Positions 26,052-34,444 of a stretch of DNA of 64,000 nt are shown here, in pieces (the first letter of the stretch is position 1; every line of letters begins with the position of its first letter). The notes below the pieces were generated by a model. That model had not been told where the DNA came from and made no database searches. It worked only from the letters and a program-made list of their open reading frames with translations. The stretch is from the NCBI RefSeq assembly GCF_007559025.1, contig NZ_CP041765.1:3779501-3843500 (forward strand). Reading direction: 5' to 3'. The DNA comes from Tomitella fengzijianii. Lineage in GTDB: Bacteria > Actinomycetota > Actinomycetes > Mycobacteriales > Mycobacteriaceae. The position numbers were made by a program, and so were the translations under genes.

Positions 26052-26795
26052 GTGGTGGCCGTGACCGTGCCCGATCGCCCCGCCGCCCCTCGTCCCGCCG
26101 CCTCTCGTCCCGCCGCCTCTCGTCCCGCCGCCTCTCGTCCCGCCAGCTCTCGTCCCGCCAGCTCACCGGAACCGATGAGCGTCCACGAGGCCATCGCCCT
26201 GCGCCGCGACGTGCGCGCCGAATTCAGCGGCGACCCGATCGACGACGCGACGCTCATGCGCATCCTCGGCTCGGCGCACCGGGCGCCGTCCGTCGGCAAC
26301 ACGCAGCCGTGGGACTTCGTCGTGGTCCGCGACCCGGCCACGCTGGACAGGTTCGCCGGGCACGTCGCAGACAAGCGCCGCGCATTCGCCGAGTCGCTGC
26401 CACCGGAGCGCAAGGACACCTTCAACCCGATCAAGATCGAGGGCATCCGCGAAAGCCGCACCGGCGTCGTCGTCACGTACGACGGTTCCCGCGGCGGCCC
26501 GAACGTCCTGGGCCGGCACACCATCGAGGACACCGGGCTGTTCTCTGCCGTGCTGGCCATCCAGAACCTGTGGCTCGCGGCCGTGTCCGAGGGCATCGGC
26601 GTGGGCTGGGTGTCGTTCTACGACGAGGATTTCCTGGCCGACCTGGTGGCCATACCGGCCCCGGTGCGCCCCATCGCCTGGCTGTGCGTCGGCCCGGTGA
26701 CCGGATTCCAGCAGGTGCCGGACCTGGAGCGGTTCGGCTGGCGGGGACGGCGTCCGCTGGAGGACGCGGTGCACCTCGAACGTTTCCGCAGCTGA
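26052..26795 (+). CDS. BluB-like 5,6-dimethylbenzimidazole synthase / nitroreductase fold
   Basis: A 247-residue flavoprotein from GTG 26052, or 206 residues if translation starts at ATG 26175. The core shows EAIALRRDVRAEFSGDPID, HRAPSVGNTQPWDFVVV and GVGWVSFYDEDF, the BluB pattern for the enzyme that turns FMNH2 into the lower ligand of B12. The first 40 residues are six RPAAS/RPASS repeats coded by a 15-bp tandem repeat and have no counterpart in the family, so the later ATG (GGAACCG upstream) may be the real start. No cobalamin genes are adjacent. Confidence 0.75.
   Translation: MVAVTVPDRPAAPRPAASRPAASRPAASRPASSRPASSPEPMSVHEAIALRRDVRAEFSGDPIDDATLMRILGSAHRAPSVGNTQPWDFVVVRDPATLDRFAGHVADKRRAFAESLPPERKDTFNPIKIEGIRESRTGVVVTYDGSRGGPNVLGRHTIEDTGLFSAVLAIQNLWLAAVSEGIGVGWVSFYDEDFLADLVAIPAPVRPIAWLCVGPVTGFQQVPDLERFGWRGRRPLEDAVHLERFRS
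26076..26165 (+). repeat. six 15-bp tandem repeats at the 5' end of the BluB-like gene
   Basis: CGTCCCGCCGCCTCT is repeated exactly at 26091, 26106 and 26121, with variants at 26076 (first base region changed), 26136 and 26151 (AGCTCT/AGCTCA ends). The units are in frame. They either encode an N-terminal RPAAS tail or form part of the leader. Confidence 0.9.
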
Positions 26796-26852
26796 CTGCG
26801 CCGCACCCGTCCCGACGCTGCTACGCCCGAGGGGACCATCTCTGTTATATTG

Positions 26853-26887
26853 TTGCTTTCGGTAAGCAATTAGCTTTCGGTAAGCAA
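26853..26887 (+). promoter_or_regulatory. double MarR-type operator
   Basis: TTGCTTTCGGTAAGCAA (26853-26869) and TAGCTTTCGGTAAGCAA (26871-26887) are two inverted repeats (TTGCTT/AAGCAA arms) sharing an identical 15-bp core, 18 bp apart centre to centre. They lie directly before the AGGAGG of the MarR gene at 26900 and next to a TTATAT -10-like element. Binding by the encoded MarR protein would shut off both marR and the efflux gene. Confidence 0.78.
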
Positions 26888-26899
26888 CCAGGAGGTCAT

Positions 26900-27385
26900 G
26901 TGATCGAGGCCGAACAGGCGGGGGTCATCCTCGGCGAGATGGTGGAGATCGGCCGCGCATTCCGCACGGCCGGACGCCGCAGCAGGGAACGTGGTCTGAC
27001 AGGCACCAAGTTCAGCGTGCTCCAGCAACTGCGCGAATCGGACACCAGACTCACCGGCCTCGCCGAACGGCTGGAACTCTCGGCGCCGGTCACCTCGCGG
27101 GCCGTCCAGGCGCTGGAGTGCGAGAAACTGGCTGAACGCAACCCCGACCCCGACGACGCCCGCGCCGTGCGGATCTCGATCACCGAAGCCGGCCTGGCAT
27201 ACCTCACCGCACGGGAGAGGGCCGCCGTCACCGCGTTCACCGAGCACCTCGGCGAGTGGTCCCCGGACGAGGCCGCCCGGACCATCGAGACCCTCCGGAC
27301 ACTCCGCGGGAAGCTCACCCGCGCATTCGACGACCTCGACACGGCCGCCCTGCGCGCCGGCGACAGGGCAGGAGCACGCGGATGA
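26900..27385 (+). CDS. MarR-family regulator of the adjacent efflux pump
   Basis: A 161-residue MarR winged-helix protein: GTKFSVLQQLRESDTRLTGLAERLELSAPVTS (recognition region, residues ~35-65) and the wing ERNPDPDDARAVRISIT. The ATG at 26898 would run into TGA at once, so the overlapping GTG at 26900 (VIEAEQAG) is the start, with AGGAGG upstream. The stop overlaps the ATG of the MFS gene. The usual role is derepression of efflux when a drug or phenolic compound binds. The double operator at 26853-26887 supports autoregulation. Confidence 0.88.
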   Translation: MIEAEQAGVILGEMVEIGRAFRTAGRRSRERGLTGTKFSVLQQLRESDTRLTGLAERLELSAPVTSRAVQALECEKLAERNPDPDDARAVRISITEAGLAYLTARERAAVTAFTEHLGEWSPDEAARTIETLRTLRGKLTRAFDDLDTAALRAGDRAGARG

Positions 27386-29031
27386 GCACCGGATCGACCG
27401 CCCCAACCGCCGCCCCGCGGAAGTACTCGCACGGCGAGGTGCTCGGCGTCATGGCAGGCCTGCTCGCAGCCCTGTTCACGGCGATGCTCTCCACCACCGT
27501 CGTCTCCACCGCGCTTCCCACGATCATGGCCGACCTGCACGGCACCCAACGCCAATACACCTGGGTGATCACCGCCAGCCTGCTGATGATGACCATCAGC
27601 ACACCGATCTGGGGCAAGCTCTCGGACCTGTTCAGCAAGAAGCTGCTCACCCAGCTCGCGATCCTGCTGTTCGTCGCGGGATCGCTTGCCGCCGGCTTCT
27701 CCCACTCCATCACGCTGATGATGGTGGCGCGCGCGGTGCAGGGCATGGCGATGGGCGGGCTCATCGCGCTGGTGCAATCGGTGATGGGGTCGATCGTCTC
27801 GCCCCGCGACCGCGGCCGCTACGCCGGATACATGGGTGCGGTGATGACCGTCGCCACCGTCTCCGGCCCGCTGCTGGGCGGCGTGATCACCGACGAGATC
27901 GGCTGGCGCTGGACGTTCTTCGTGTGCGTCCCGCTGGCCGTCATCGCGCTCGCACTCATCCAGTGGAAGCTGGACCTGCCCGCCAACCCGCGGACCGGGC
28001 GCGTCCGCATCGACTACCTCGGCGGCATCCTGCTTTCGGTCGCCGCGGCCCTGCCGATGCTGTGGGTGACGTTCGCGGGCAGCGACTACGCCTGGGTCTC
28101 GTGGCAGTCGGCCGCATTCCTGGCCGGATTCCTCATCACTGTCGCCCTCACCGTGCTGGTGGAGCTGCGCGCGCCCGAGCCGATGCTGCCCCTGCGGGTG
28201 CTCCGCAACTCCACAGCGGTGCTGATGATCGTCGCCAGCCTCGCGGTGGGCGTGGCCATGTTCGGCTCCGGGGTGTTCCTCACCCAGTACTTCCAGCTGG
28301 GCGCCGGCTATACGCCCACCAAGGCCGGAGTGATGACGATCCCGATGATCATCTCCCAGATGCTCTCGGCCACCATCGGCGGACAGATCGTCAGCCGCAC
28401 GGGCAGGTGGAAACCCATCATGGTGGCCGGCAGCATCACGATGCTCGCCGGGCTGGTGGGCCTGGGCACGATCTCGCACACCACGTCCTACCCCCTCGTC
28501 GCCCTCTACATGGTGCTGCTCGGACTCGGCGTCGGCACGCTCGTACAGAACATCGTGCTCGCCGTGCAGAACACCGTCGACGTCACCGAAGTGGGCGCCG
28601 CGTCCGCCGCGATCGCGTTCTTCCGCTCGCTCGGCGGAGCGGTGGGCGTCACGGCCCTCGGGGCGGTGCTGACCAACCTGGTGGCGGGCAACATCCGCGA
28701 CGGCCTGAGCCAGATGGGGATCCCCGCCGACCGGCTGGGTTCGGCCGGAGACACGCAGCTGGACGTCAGCGGGCTGCCCGCGGAGATACAGGGGGTGTTC
28801 CACGACTCGTACGCCGACGGGTTCGGCCCGCTGTTCATGATCGCCGCCGCCATCGCCGTGGTGACCGTCATCGCGGTGATCGTCGTCCGCGAGACCCCGC
28901 TGCGACTCACGATCGGAATGGATCGTCCGGAGGGTGGCGCGGACTCGGATACGGGACCTGGGTCGGGGGACTCGGACTCGGAGGATTCGACGCCATCCGG
29001 CGCTACGGACAGCGGGGCCCGCACCTCGTAA
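27382..29031 (+). CDS. MFS drug efflux transporter, DHA2 (14-TM) family
   Basis: A 549-residue EmrB/QacA-type proton antiporter. The first helix is VLGVMAGLLAALFTAMLSTTVVSTALPTI, motif A is GKLSDLFSKK, and motif C is VSGPLLGGVITD, which marks drug/H+ antiporters; about 14 hydrophobic segments follow. The C-terminal 45 residues are an acidic, Ser/Asp/Gly-rich cytosolic tail. It is coupled to marR by ATGA and is expected to be induced by its own substrates. Specificity cannot be read. Confidence 0.88.
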   Translation: MSTGSTAPTAAPRKYSHGEVLGVMAGLLAALFTAMLSTTVVSTALPTIMADLHGTQRQYTWVITASLLMMTISTPIWGKLSDLFSKKLLTQLAILLFVAGSLAAGFSHSITLMMVARAVQGMAMGGLIALVQSVMGSIVSPRDRGRYAGYMGAVMTVATVSGPLLGGVITDEIGWRWTFFVCVPLAVIALALIQWKLDLPANPRTGRVRIDYLGGILLSVAAALPMLWVTFAGSDYAWVSWQSAAFLAGFLITVALTVLVELRAPEPMLPLRVLRNSTAVLMIVASLAVGVAMFGSGVFLTQYFQLGAGYTPTKAGVMTIPMIISQMLSATIGGQIVSRTGRWKPIMVAGSITMLAGLVGLGTISHTTSYPLVALYMVLLGLGVGTLVQNIVLAVQNTVDVTEVGAASAAIAFFRSLGGAVGVTALGAVLTNLVAGNIRDGLSQMGIPADRLGSAGDTQLDVSGLPAEIQGVFHDSYADGFGPLFMIAAAIAVVTVIAVIVVRETPLRLTIGMDRPEGGADSDTGPGSGDSDSEDSTPSGATDSGARTS

Positions 29032-29089
29032 CCCGCACCCACGCCGAGTTGCTGCTCGATGTGACTTGGATTATAGAACATGCTTGCTG

Positions 29090-29112
29090 TCGAACTTGTG
29101 TGCCGGTAGGGT
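29090..29112 (+). promoter_or_regulatory. SOS-box-like element and -10 box before the HNH gene
   Basis: TCGAAC-TTGT-GTGCCG (29090-29105) has a perfect left LexA half-site (TCGAAC) and a degenerate right half. TAGGGT at 29107-29112 is a typical actinobacterial -10 box directly after it. DNA-damage control is possible but the right half-site is weak. Confidence 0.4.
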
Positions 29113-29140
29113 GGTATGCGAGGGGATCGGGGGGTTTGTC

Positions 29141-30784
29141 ATGGGGGATGGAGCGGCCGGGGGTGCGGCTGGTGCTGCTGCGCGGGGCACGGTGTTCGAG
29201 GCGACCCGGGTGGTGGCCGGCGAGGGTCGGGTGGGCCCGGATGCGGCGCGCGGCGCCGATCATGTGGCGGGCATGGCGGATCTGTTGATGGCGCCGATGT
29301 CGGAGGGATTGTGGCGGTGCACCGACGGGATGCTCGACGGGTTCGTCGCCGAGATCGGCGGCTGGCGCCGATGTCTCGAGGTCGCCGAGGTGCGGGTGCT
29401 CGCCGAGCAGGTGCGGCGCCGCGGCGAGGCCACAGGCATGGGCGTGCACGCGGCGGTCAACCGGGTCGGTGACGCGTTGGCGCTGGCCGGGTCGCTGTCG
29501 ACCGATCAGGCGCGGGGCCGTGTCGGTTTCGCCGTGGGGCTCGACGCCCTGCCGGATACGTTGGCCGGGTATGCCGACGGGTCGGTCTCGCGGGAGCAGG
29601 CCGGCAAGATCGTCACGCTCGTCGATACGGTGCCCGATATGCCGGGCCGCGCGCAGACCGTGGCCATGTGTGAGCGGGCGCTGCTCGAGGCGGCGAGGAT
29701 CAGTCCCGGGGTGGGCCGGGCGTTCGGCAGTGCGCTGTCGAATCTGCGGACCGCGCTGGACCCGGACGGCAGGGCCCCGGCCGATGATCCGGGGCGTAAC
29801 GAGTTGACGTTGTCGCCGTTGCTTGATGGCCGGTATTCGCTGCGCGGCAATCTCGACGCGGCGAGCGCGGAAGCGCTGTATGCGGCGGTCCTGCCGATGT
29901 CGGCGCCGCGCCCCGAGGACGATGGCAGCCGGGATCGGCGGGGGGCGCCGCAGCGCCGCGCGGACGCGCTCGGGGAGTTGGTGCGCCGGTTCCTCGCGGG
30001 CCTGGACCCGGACATCGCCGCCCGGGTCAACGCGGACAGTGACAACGCGGGCGGTGACGGCGCGGCCGGCGGCGGCGGCGCGGGCAGTGACGGCGCGGGC
30101 GGCGGCGGCGCGGGCAGTGACGGCGCGGCCGGCGGCGACAGCGGCACGGGCGAACACGGTGGCGGGCAGTCGTCGGCCGGGCCGGTGCCGGGCGGGTATG
30201 CACGTCCGCAGGTGCACGTGCACATCCGTGCGGCCGACCTGGCCGGGGTGTCCGGCGGGCGCGGCAGGTTCCTGGGTCTGTTGCGGGCGGGCCGGGTCAG
30301 TGAGTTGTTCGCGGCGCTGGGCGCGGGCCGGGGCGAGTACACCGGTGCCCTGGGTGCCGGGGAGATCCGGCGTATCGCCTGTGACGGGGTGGTCACCCCG
30401 GTGGTCGTCGACGATGCGGGGGTGCCGCTGGTGCTCGGTCGGACGGTGCGTTTAGCGACCGCGGGCCAGCGGCGGGCGTTGGCGGTGCGTGATCAGGGGT
30501 GCGCGTTTCCGGCGTGTACGCGGCCGACGGCGTGGACCGAGGCGCATCACATCGTCGAGTGGTCCGCGGGTGGCCCCACTGATCTGGACAATCTGGTGTC
30601 GTTGTGTTCGGCGCATCATCGGGCGGTGCACAACGACGGCTGGGACATTGCCTTGTCGGAGCACCGTGTGCCGGTGTTCCGGCCGCCGGCCGGTGTCGAT
30701 CCGTATCGGCGGTGGGTCGATACCCACGGCCTGGCCACCGGCGAACCCGCCACCGGCCCGGGAGACCTGCCCCCACCACGGTGA
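29141..30784 (+). CDS. DUF222/HNH endonuclease-domain protein (13E12 repeat family)
   Basis: A 547-residue protein. The N-terminal DUF222 region (residues ~40-300) is followed by a Gly/Ala/Asp-rich linker (~300-345, GGDGAAGGGGAGSDG-type repeats) and an HNH nuclease domain: CAFPACTRPT zinc half, EAHHIVEWSAGG and NLVSLCSAHHRAVHNDGW. This is the multicopy 13E12-type family of mycolic-acid bacteria; its cellular role is not established, and mobile-element or DNA-damage links are suggested. ATG 29141 is used. The promoter region is AT-rich with a degenerate SOS-like box. Confidence 0.88.
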   Translation: MGDGAAGGAAGAAARGTVFEATRVVAGEGRVGPDAARGADHVAGMADLLMAPMSEGLWRCTDGMLDGFVAEIGGWRRCLEVAEVRVLAEQVRRRGEATGMGVHAAVNRVGDALALAGSLSTDQARGRVGFAVGLDALPDTLAGYADGSVSREQAGKIVTLVDTVPDMPGRAQTVAMCERALLEAARISPGVGRAFGSALSNLRTALDPDGRAPADDPGRNELTLSPLLDGRYSLRGNLDAASAEALYAAVLPMSAPRPEDDGSRDRRGAPQRRADALGELVRRFLAGLDPDIAARVNADSDNAGGDGAAGGGGAGSDGAGGGGAGSDGAAGGDSGTGEHGGGQSSAGPVPGGYARPQVHVHIRAADLAGVSGGRGRFLGLLRAGRVSELFAALGAGRGEYTGALGAGEIRRIACDGVVTPVVVDDAGVPLVLGRTVRLATAGQRRALAVRDQGCAFPACTRPTAWTEAHHIVEWSAGGPTDLDNLVSLCSAHHRAVHNDGWDIALSEHRVPVFRPPAGVDPYRRWVDTHGLATGEPATGPGDLPPPR

Positions 30785-31056
30785 ACACCGCGCACCGCCA
30801 CCCTCGCGCCACGCACCACGGCACGGGGGTGGAAGTGCGCGACCGTCCACCCGCATCTCAGCTCACCACAACCTGCGGCAAGTGCCCTCCACGCCGCGCC
30901 GGCACGGGAATAGGTTCGCCCCCGCTTAGGTTGCACGGGGTGGATCGGCCGCGTTCCGTGTCCCCCGGGCTCAAACCATTGCCCTCGCGGAATACCGTCC
31001 GGCAGGAGCCGCGTTGCGCCTATCGCCGAGAGGCGACCGAGCGCGGTCGGTCCGCC

Positions 31057-32538
31057 TTATCCTCCGACACCAGCGCGCACGCCCGGTCGCACGAGCGCCG
31101 CCGCCTCGCGGCCCGCGATGCGCCCGAAGGCCAGCGCGTCGGCGATGTGGAAGCCGCCGTCCTTGCACCAGCTGTAGGTGGAGCTCACCTCTCCGGCCGC
31201 GAACAACCCCGGAATCGGCTCGCCGTGCACGTCCAGCACCCGGGACCGCCCGTCACGCCGGGGCCCGCCGCTGCTCCAACCGATCATCGGCACCACCTCG
31301 AGCGCGTAGTACGGCGGCGCGTCCACGGGGCCCATCGTCGCCGGATCGCGCCCGAACCAGTCGTCACGGCCCGCCGCGCACGCTGAGTTGTAGTGGCGCA
31401 GCGTCGCCTCCAGCGTCTCCGGGTCGACGCCGATAGCCTCGGCGAGCGCCTGCGGGGTGTCGGCGGCGACGATCCGGCCGTCCGCGAGTTCCGCGGAATT
31501 GTCGGCACTCCACCGGGTGTCGTACTCCAGCAGCTCCCACCCCACCGGCAGCACGCCGCGGTCCGGACTCAACGGCCCGGCGGAGAGCAGCCGGCTGTCG
31601 AACACCACGTGGAACCGGTGCGTGGGGAAGTGTTCGTAGCGGCCGTCGTGTTCGACGTGCCCGTGCCGCGCCTCCGCGGTCTCGTCGGCGAACCGCCGCC
31701 CGGCCGCCGAGACGAACAGGTGGTGGGGCGAGCCCCACAGCGCCAGGTACATCCCCGTGCGCCGGCCGGTGTCCACGCCGGTGATCGTCATCATGTTGTC
31801 CATATGCCACAGGTCGGCCCCCGCCTGTTGGGCCATCCGGTGGCCGTCGCCGGTCGAGTGCGGAGACCCCCACAGCACGTGGTCCGGCAGGCGCAAGTAG
31901 TCGCGCACCATCTGCGGGTTCGCGGCGAATCCGCCGGTCGCCAGCACCACGCTCCGCGCCTCCACCGTCGTCCCGTCCTCGAGCGCGACGCCCGCAATCC
32001 CACCGTCCGGGTCCCGGACGATCTCGCGGGCCGCCGCCCCTTCCCGCACCTCGATGCCCCGATCGGCGAGCACCCCGCGGAGGAACCCCAGCAGCGCGCC
32101 GTTGCCCATCCGGCCGTCGACCGTGTCCATGCCGGTGTAGCAGTCTGCGCCGTCGACCCCGAGGTACTCCGGGCTGGTGTGGTATTCGCCGCTCCGCGCC
32201 ACCGGCGCACCGAGGGACCGCATCCACTGCGAGTTCACCGCGGTCTCGGCCGCCCACGAGCGGATGACCTCGTCGTCCAACCCGTACTGCCCGCACAGGG
32301 TCCGGAGGAACACCTCGGCACGCTCGGGGCTGTCGTGGGTGAACCAGCCGCCGCCGGACACGCGGGTGTTCCCGCCCGCGGTCGCGGCGTCGCCCTTCTC
32401 CAGCACCAACACGCTGGCACCCGACTCGTGCGCGCTCAACGCCGCCGCCGCGCCTGCCGCGCCCGCGCCGACGACCAGCACGTCGTATCCGCCTCCGCGC
32501 GCATCGGTTTCGCGCACGCCGTCGCCGTCCACCGTCAT
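31057..32538 (-). CDS. FAD-dependent dehydrogenase (fumarate reductase/KstD-like)
   Basis: A 493-residue flavoprotein of the succinate dehydrogenase/fumarate reductase/3-ketosteroid dehydrogenase superfamily. The N-terminal dinucleotide site is DVLVVGAGAAGAAAALSAHESG, followed by AGGNTRVSGGGWFTHD; later come LATGGFAANPQMVRDYLRLP, and near the C-terminus LFAAGEVSS and GGFHIADALAFGRIAGREAA. It likely performs an FAD-dependent (de)hydrogenation of a cyclic or carboxylic substrate, not further specified. GGAG lies upstream of the ATG. It stands alone on the minus strand. Confidence 0.8.
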   Translation of the reverse strand: MTVDGDGVRETDARGGGYDVLVVGAGAAGAAAALSAHESGASVLVLEKGDAATAGGNTRVSGGGWFTHDSPERAEVFLRTLCGQYGLDDEVIRSWAAETAVNSQWMRSLGAPVARSGEYHTSPEYLGVDGADCYTGMDTVDGRMGNGALLGFLRGVLADRGIEVREGAAAREIVRDPDGGIAGVALEDGTTVEARSVVLATGGFAANPQMVRDYLRLPDHVLWGSPHSTGDGHRMAQQAGADLWHMDNMMTITGVDTGRRTGMYLALWGSPHHLFVSAAGRRFADETAEARHGHVEHDGRYEHFPTHRFHVVFDSRLLSAGPLSPDRGVLPVGWELLEYDTRWSADNSAELADGRIVAADTPQALAEAIGVDPETLEATLRHYNSACAAGRDDWFGRDPATMGPVDAPPYYALEVVPMIGWSSGGPRRDGRSRVLDVHGEPIPGLFAAGEVSSTYSWCKDGGFHIADALAFGRIAGREAAALVRPGVRAGVGG

Positions 32539-32700
32539 TCCCGCTCCCTTCGCGCCTTTCCATGAACGTAATCCGCGTCACAGCAGGTGCATCGGGGCCC
32601 TCTCAACCAGCGGGAGGTTCCGGCGGGCGGGGATCCATCGGCGATGCGGGTTCCGCGGCGGGACGGGCTCAGCCGGCCGCGGGAGAGCGTCGGGGAATCC

Positions 32701-33174
32701 CTACAGCTGCTCGTCCAGGGCGAACCGCACGATGCGCGCGCGATCCGCCGCGGCGCCCGCCTCGTCGCGTGTCGGCGTCCGCCCCTTCGGCAGGCTCAGG
32801 AACGGGTCCTGCGCGGCGCTCGTGACGCCGCGCTCCACCAGCTCGATGATCAGATCCGCGACCTCCACACGGTCATCGACGAGCAGTCCTTCTGCGCGAA
32901 GATCGCGGCCGCGCAGCCGAAGCGACGCCGGGCGCGGCAGCCGGAAATTGGTCATCCAACCGGTACGCGCTCCGAACGCCCACACCTCGTCGGGACTGAA
33001 CGCGTAGTACGCGACGGGAAGCGCGAAACTCCGCCCGGACTTGGCCCCTGTATACGACACGACCATCAGCTTTCCGCTCGCCAGTCGATGCACGGGCGAG
33101 CGGAGAAGCGGGACGACCAGGCGGTTGGCCGCATTGAAGACGGCAGCCAGCGGACGCGGATAGGGCGTGCTCAT
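32701..33174 (-). CDS. Ddn-like nitroreductase/quinone reductase family protein
   Basis: A 157-residue small beta-barrel protein of the deazaflavin-dependent nitroreductase (Ddn) family: GKLMVVSYTGAKSGRSFALPVAYY (residues ~34-58) and GWMTNFRLPRPASLRLRGRD. Relatives use coenzyme F420 or bind haem or quinones; this short form could be either. The start at 33174 (MSTPYPRPLAAVFNAANR) gives the expected length. It is divergent from the tocopherol-cyclase-like gene. Confidence 0.7.
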   Translation of the reverse strand: MSTPYPRPLAAVFNAANRLVVPLLRSPVHRLASGKLMVVSYTGAKSGRSFALPVAYYAFSPDEVWAFGARTGWMTNFRLPRPASLRLRGRDLRAEGLLVDDRVEVADLIIELVERGVTSAAQDPFLSLPKGRTPTRDEAGAAADRARIVRFALDEQL

Positions 33175-33245
33175 GCGTCGACGGTACACAGATCGACGCC
33201 GCTGGAGCCCCGGAATCAGCACCCGGCCACGGGTAGCGTGAACCG

Positions 33246-34337
33246 ATGGCACCACTTCACGAAACCTACCGCGGCACCGGAGCCGACCTGCCCTTCGGCG
33301 ACCCGCTTCGCGCGCACGGCGTCGCGATGGAGGGCTACTTCTGGCGGTTCACCCGGCCGGACACGGGCGACGTGGTGATCGCGCTGTGCGGAATCAACAA
33401 TGGCAGTGCCGACCAGGGCGGCGTGAGCCGGCGCGGAGTGAGCCGGCGCGGGGTGAGCCAGGACGGGACCGGCACGTGGGCCACCGTCGGACTGGCCGGA
33501 CACCCGGGCGGATTCCTGCGCACCGACGCCGTGCCCGGAGCATCCGCGGCGCCGGACCGCCTGGGCGCATCCGCGGGCGGAGCCTTCGCCGGCACCGCCG
33601 ACCACGTCCGGATGGATCTGGGCCCGCGCGCCCGGCTCGACGTCGCCGTCACCGGTCACGTCCCCTGGCCGCGGCGGCGCTTCGGCGGATCGAGCGTGTT
33701 CCATTGCGTCCCGGCGCTCAACCAGTACTGGCACCCGTGGCTCCTCGGCGGCCGGGCCCATGGAACTGCGGTATTGGGCGACGAGACGATCGATCTCACC
33801 GGAGCGCAGGTGTACGGCGAGAAGAATTGGGGCCGTGAGGGTTTCCCGGGATCATGGTGGTGGGGCCAGGCGCACGGATTCGACGAACCGGACGCGTGCG
33901 TCGCCTTCGCCGGGGGAGAGGTGACCGCGGGGCCGCTGCGCACCGAGGTGACGGCCTTGGTGGTCGCGCTTCCCGGCGGGCGGGTGATCCGGCTCGGCAA
34001 CCCCGTGACCTCCCCTGTCCACGCCACCGTGACGGATGAATCCTGGTCGCTGCGCGGCCGGAACGCCAACTGGGAGGTGCGCGTGGAGGCCGAGTCGCCG
34101 CTGGGGGACGCGCATGTCCTGCCCGTGCCGATCCCCTCCGAGGGCCGCAACGTGCCCGGCGCCATCGAGCACCTCGCGGGACGGCTCTCCGTGATGGTGC
34201 GGCGGCGCGGACGCACATACTGGAGCGGCGAAACACGCCTTGCCGCACTGGAACACGGGGGTATCGACCGGGCGCGCGCCGAGGTGCGCCGGCGCGGTGG
34301 CCCGGCCGATGCGACCGGCGCCCCGCCGATCCGCTGA
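33246..34337 (+). CDS. tocopherol-cyclase-like protein
   Basis: A 363-residue protein with the lipocalin-like repeats and the signature VYGEKNWGREGFPGSWWWGQAHGF of the tocopherol cyclase family (PF14249 type), plus FHCVPALNQYWHPWLLGG. In plants and cyanobacteria the enzyme closes the chroman ring; actinobacteria do not make tocopherol, so the substrate here is another isoprenoid-like or aromatic lipid. A 15-bp tandem repeat (33423-33467) inserts GVSRR-GVSRR-GVSQD. No prenyl-quinone genes are adjacent. Confidence 0.72.
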   Translation: MAPLHETYRGTGADLPFGDPLRAHGVAMEGYFWRFTRPDTGDVVIALCGINNGSADQGGVSRRGVSRRGVSQDGTGTWATVGLAGHPGGFLRTDAVPGASAAPDRLGASAGGAFAGTADHVRMDLGPRARLDVAVTGHVPWPRRRFGGSSVFHCVPALNQYWHPWLLGGRAHGTAVLGDETIDLTGAQVYGEKNWGREGFPGSWWWGQAHGFDEPDACVAFAGGEVTAGPLRTEVTALVVALPGGRVIRLGNPVTSPVHATVTDESWSLRGRNANWEVRVEAESPLGDAHVLPVPIPSEGRNVPGAIEHLAGRLSVMVRRRGRTYWSGETRLAALEHGGIDRARAEVRRRGGPADATGAPPIR

Positions 34338-34364
34338 GGCAGTGCGCCCACGATCGGCGGGCGC

Positions 34365-34444
34365 GGCCACGCCTTACCGTGGTCACGCCCTACCGTGGTC
34401 ACGCCCTACCGTGGTCACGCCCTACCGTGGTAATGCCTCACCGC
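34365..34444. repeat. five 16-bp tandem repeats between convergent genes
   Basis: GGTCACGCCCTACCGT is repeated exactly at 34381, 34397 and 34413, flanked by degenerate units at 34365 and 34429. The array fills the gap after the tocopherol-cyclase-like gene and runs over the stop codon and last codons of the convergent aldolase gene. It has no spacers, so it is not a CRISPR array. Confidence 0.9.
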
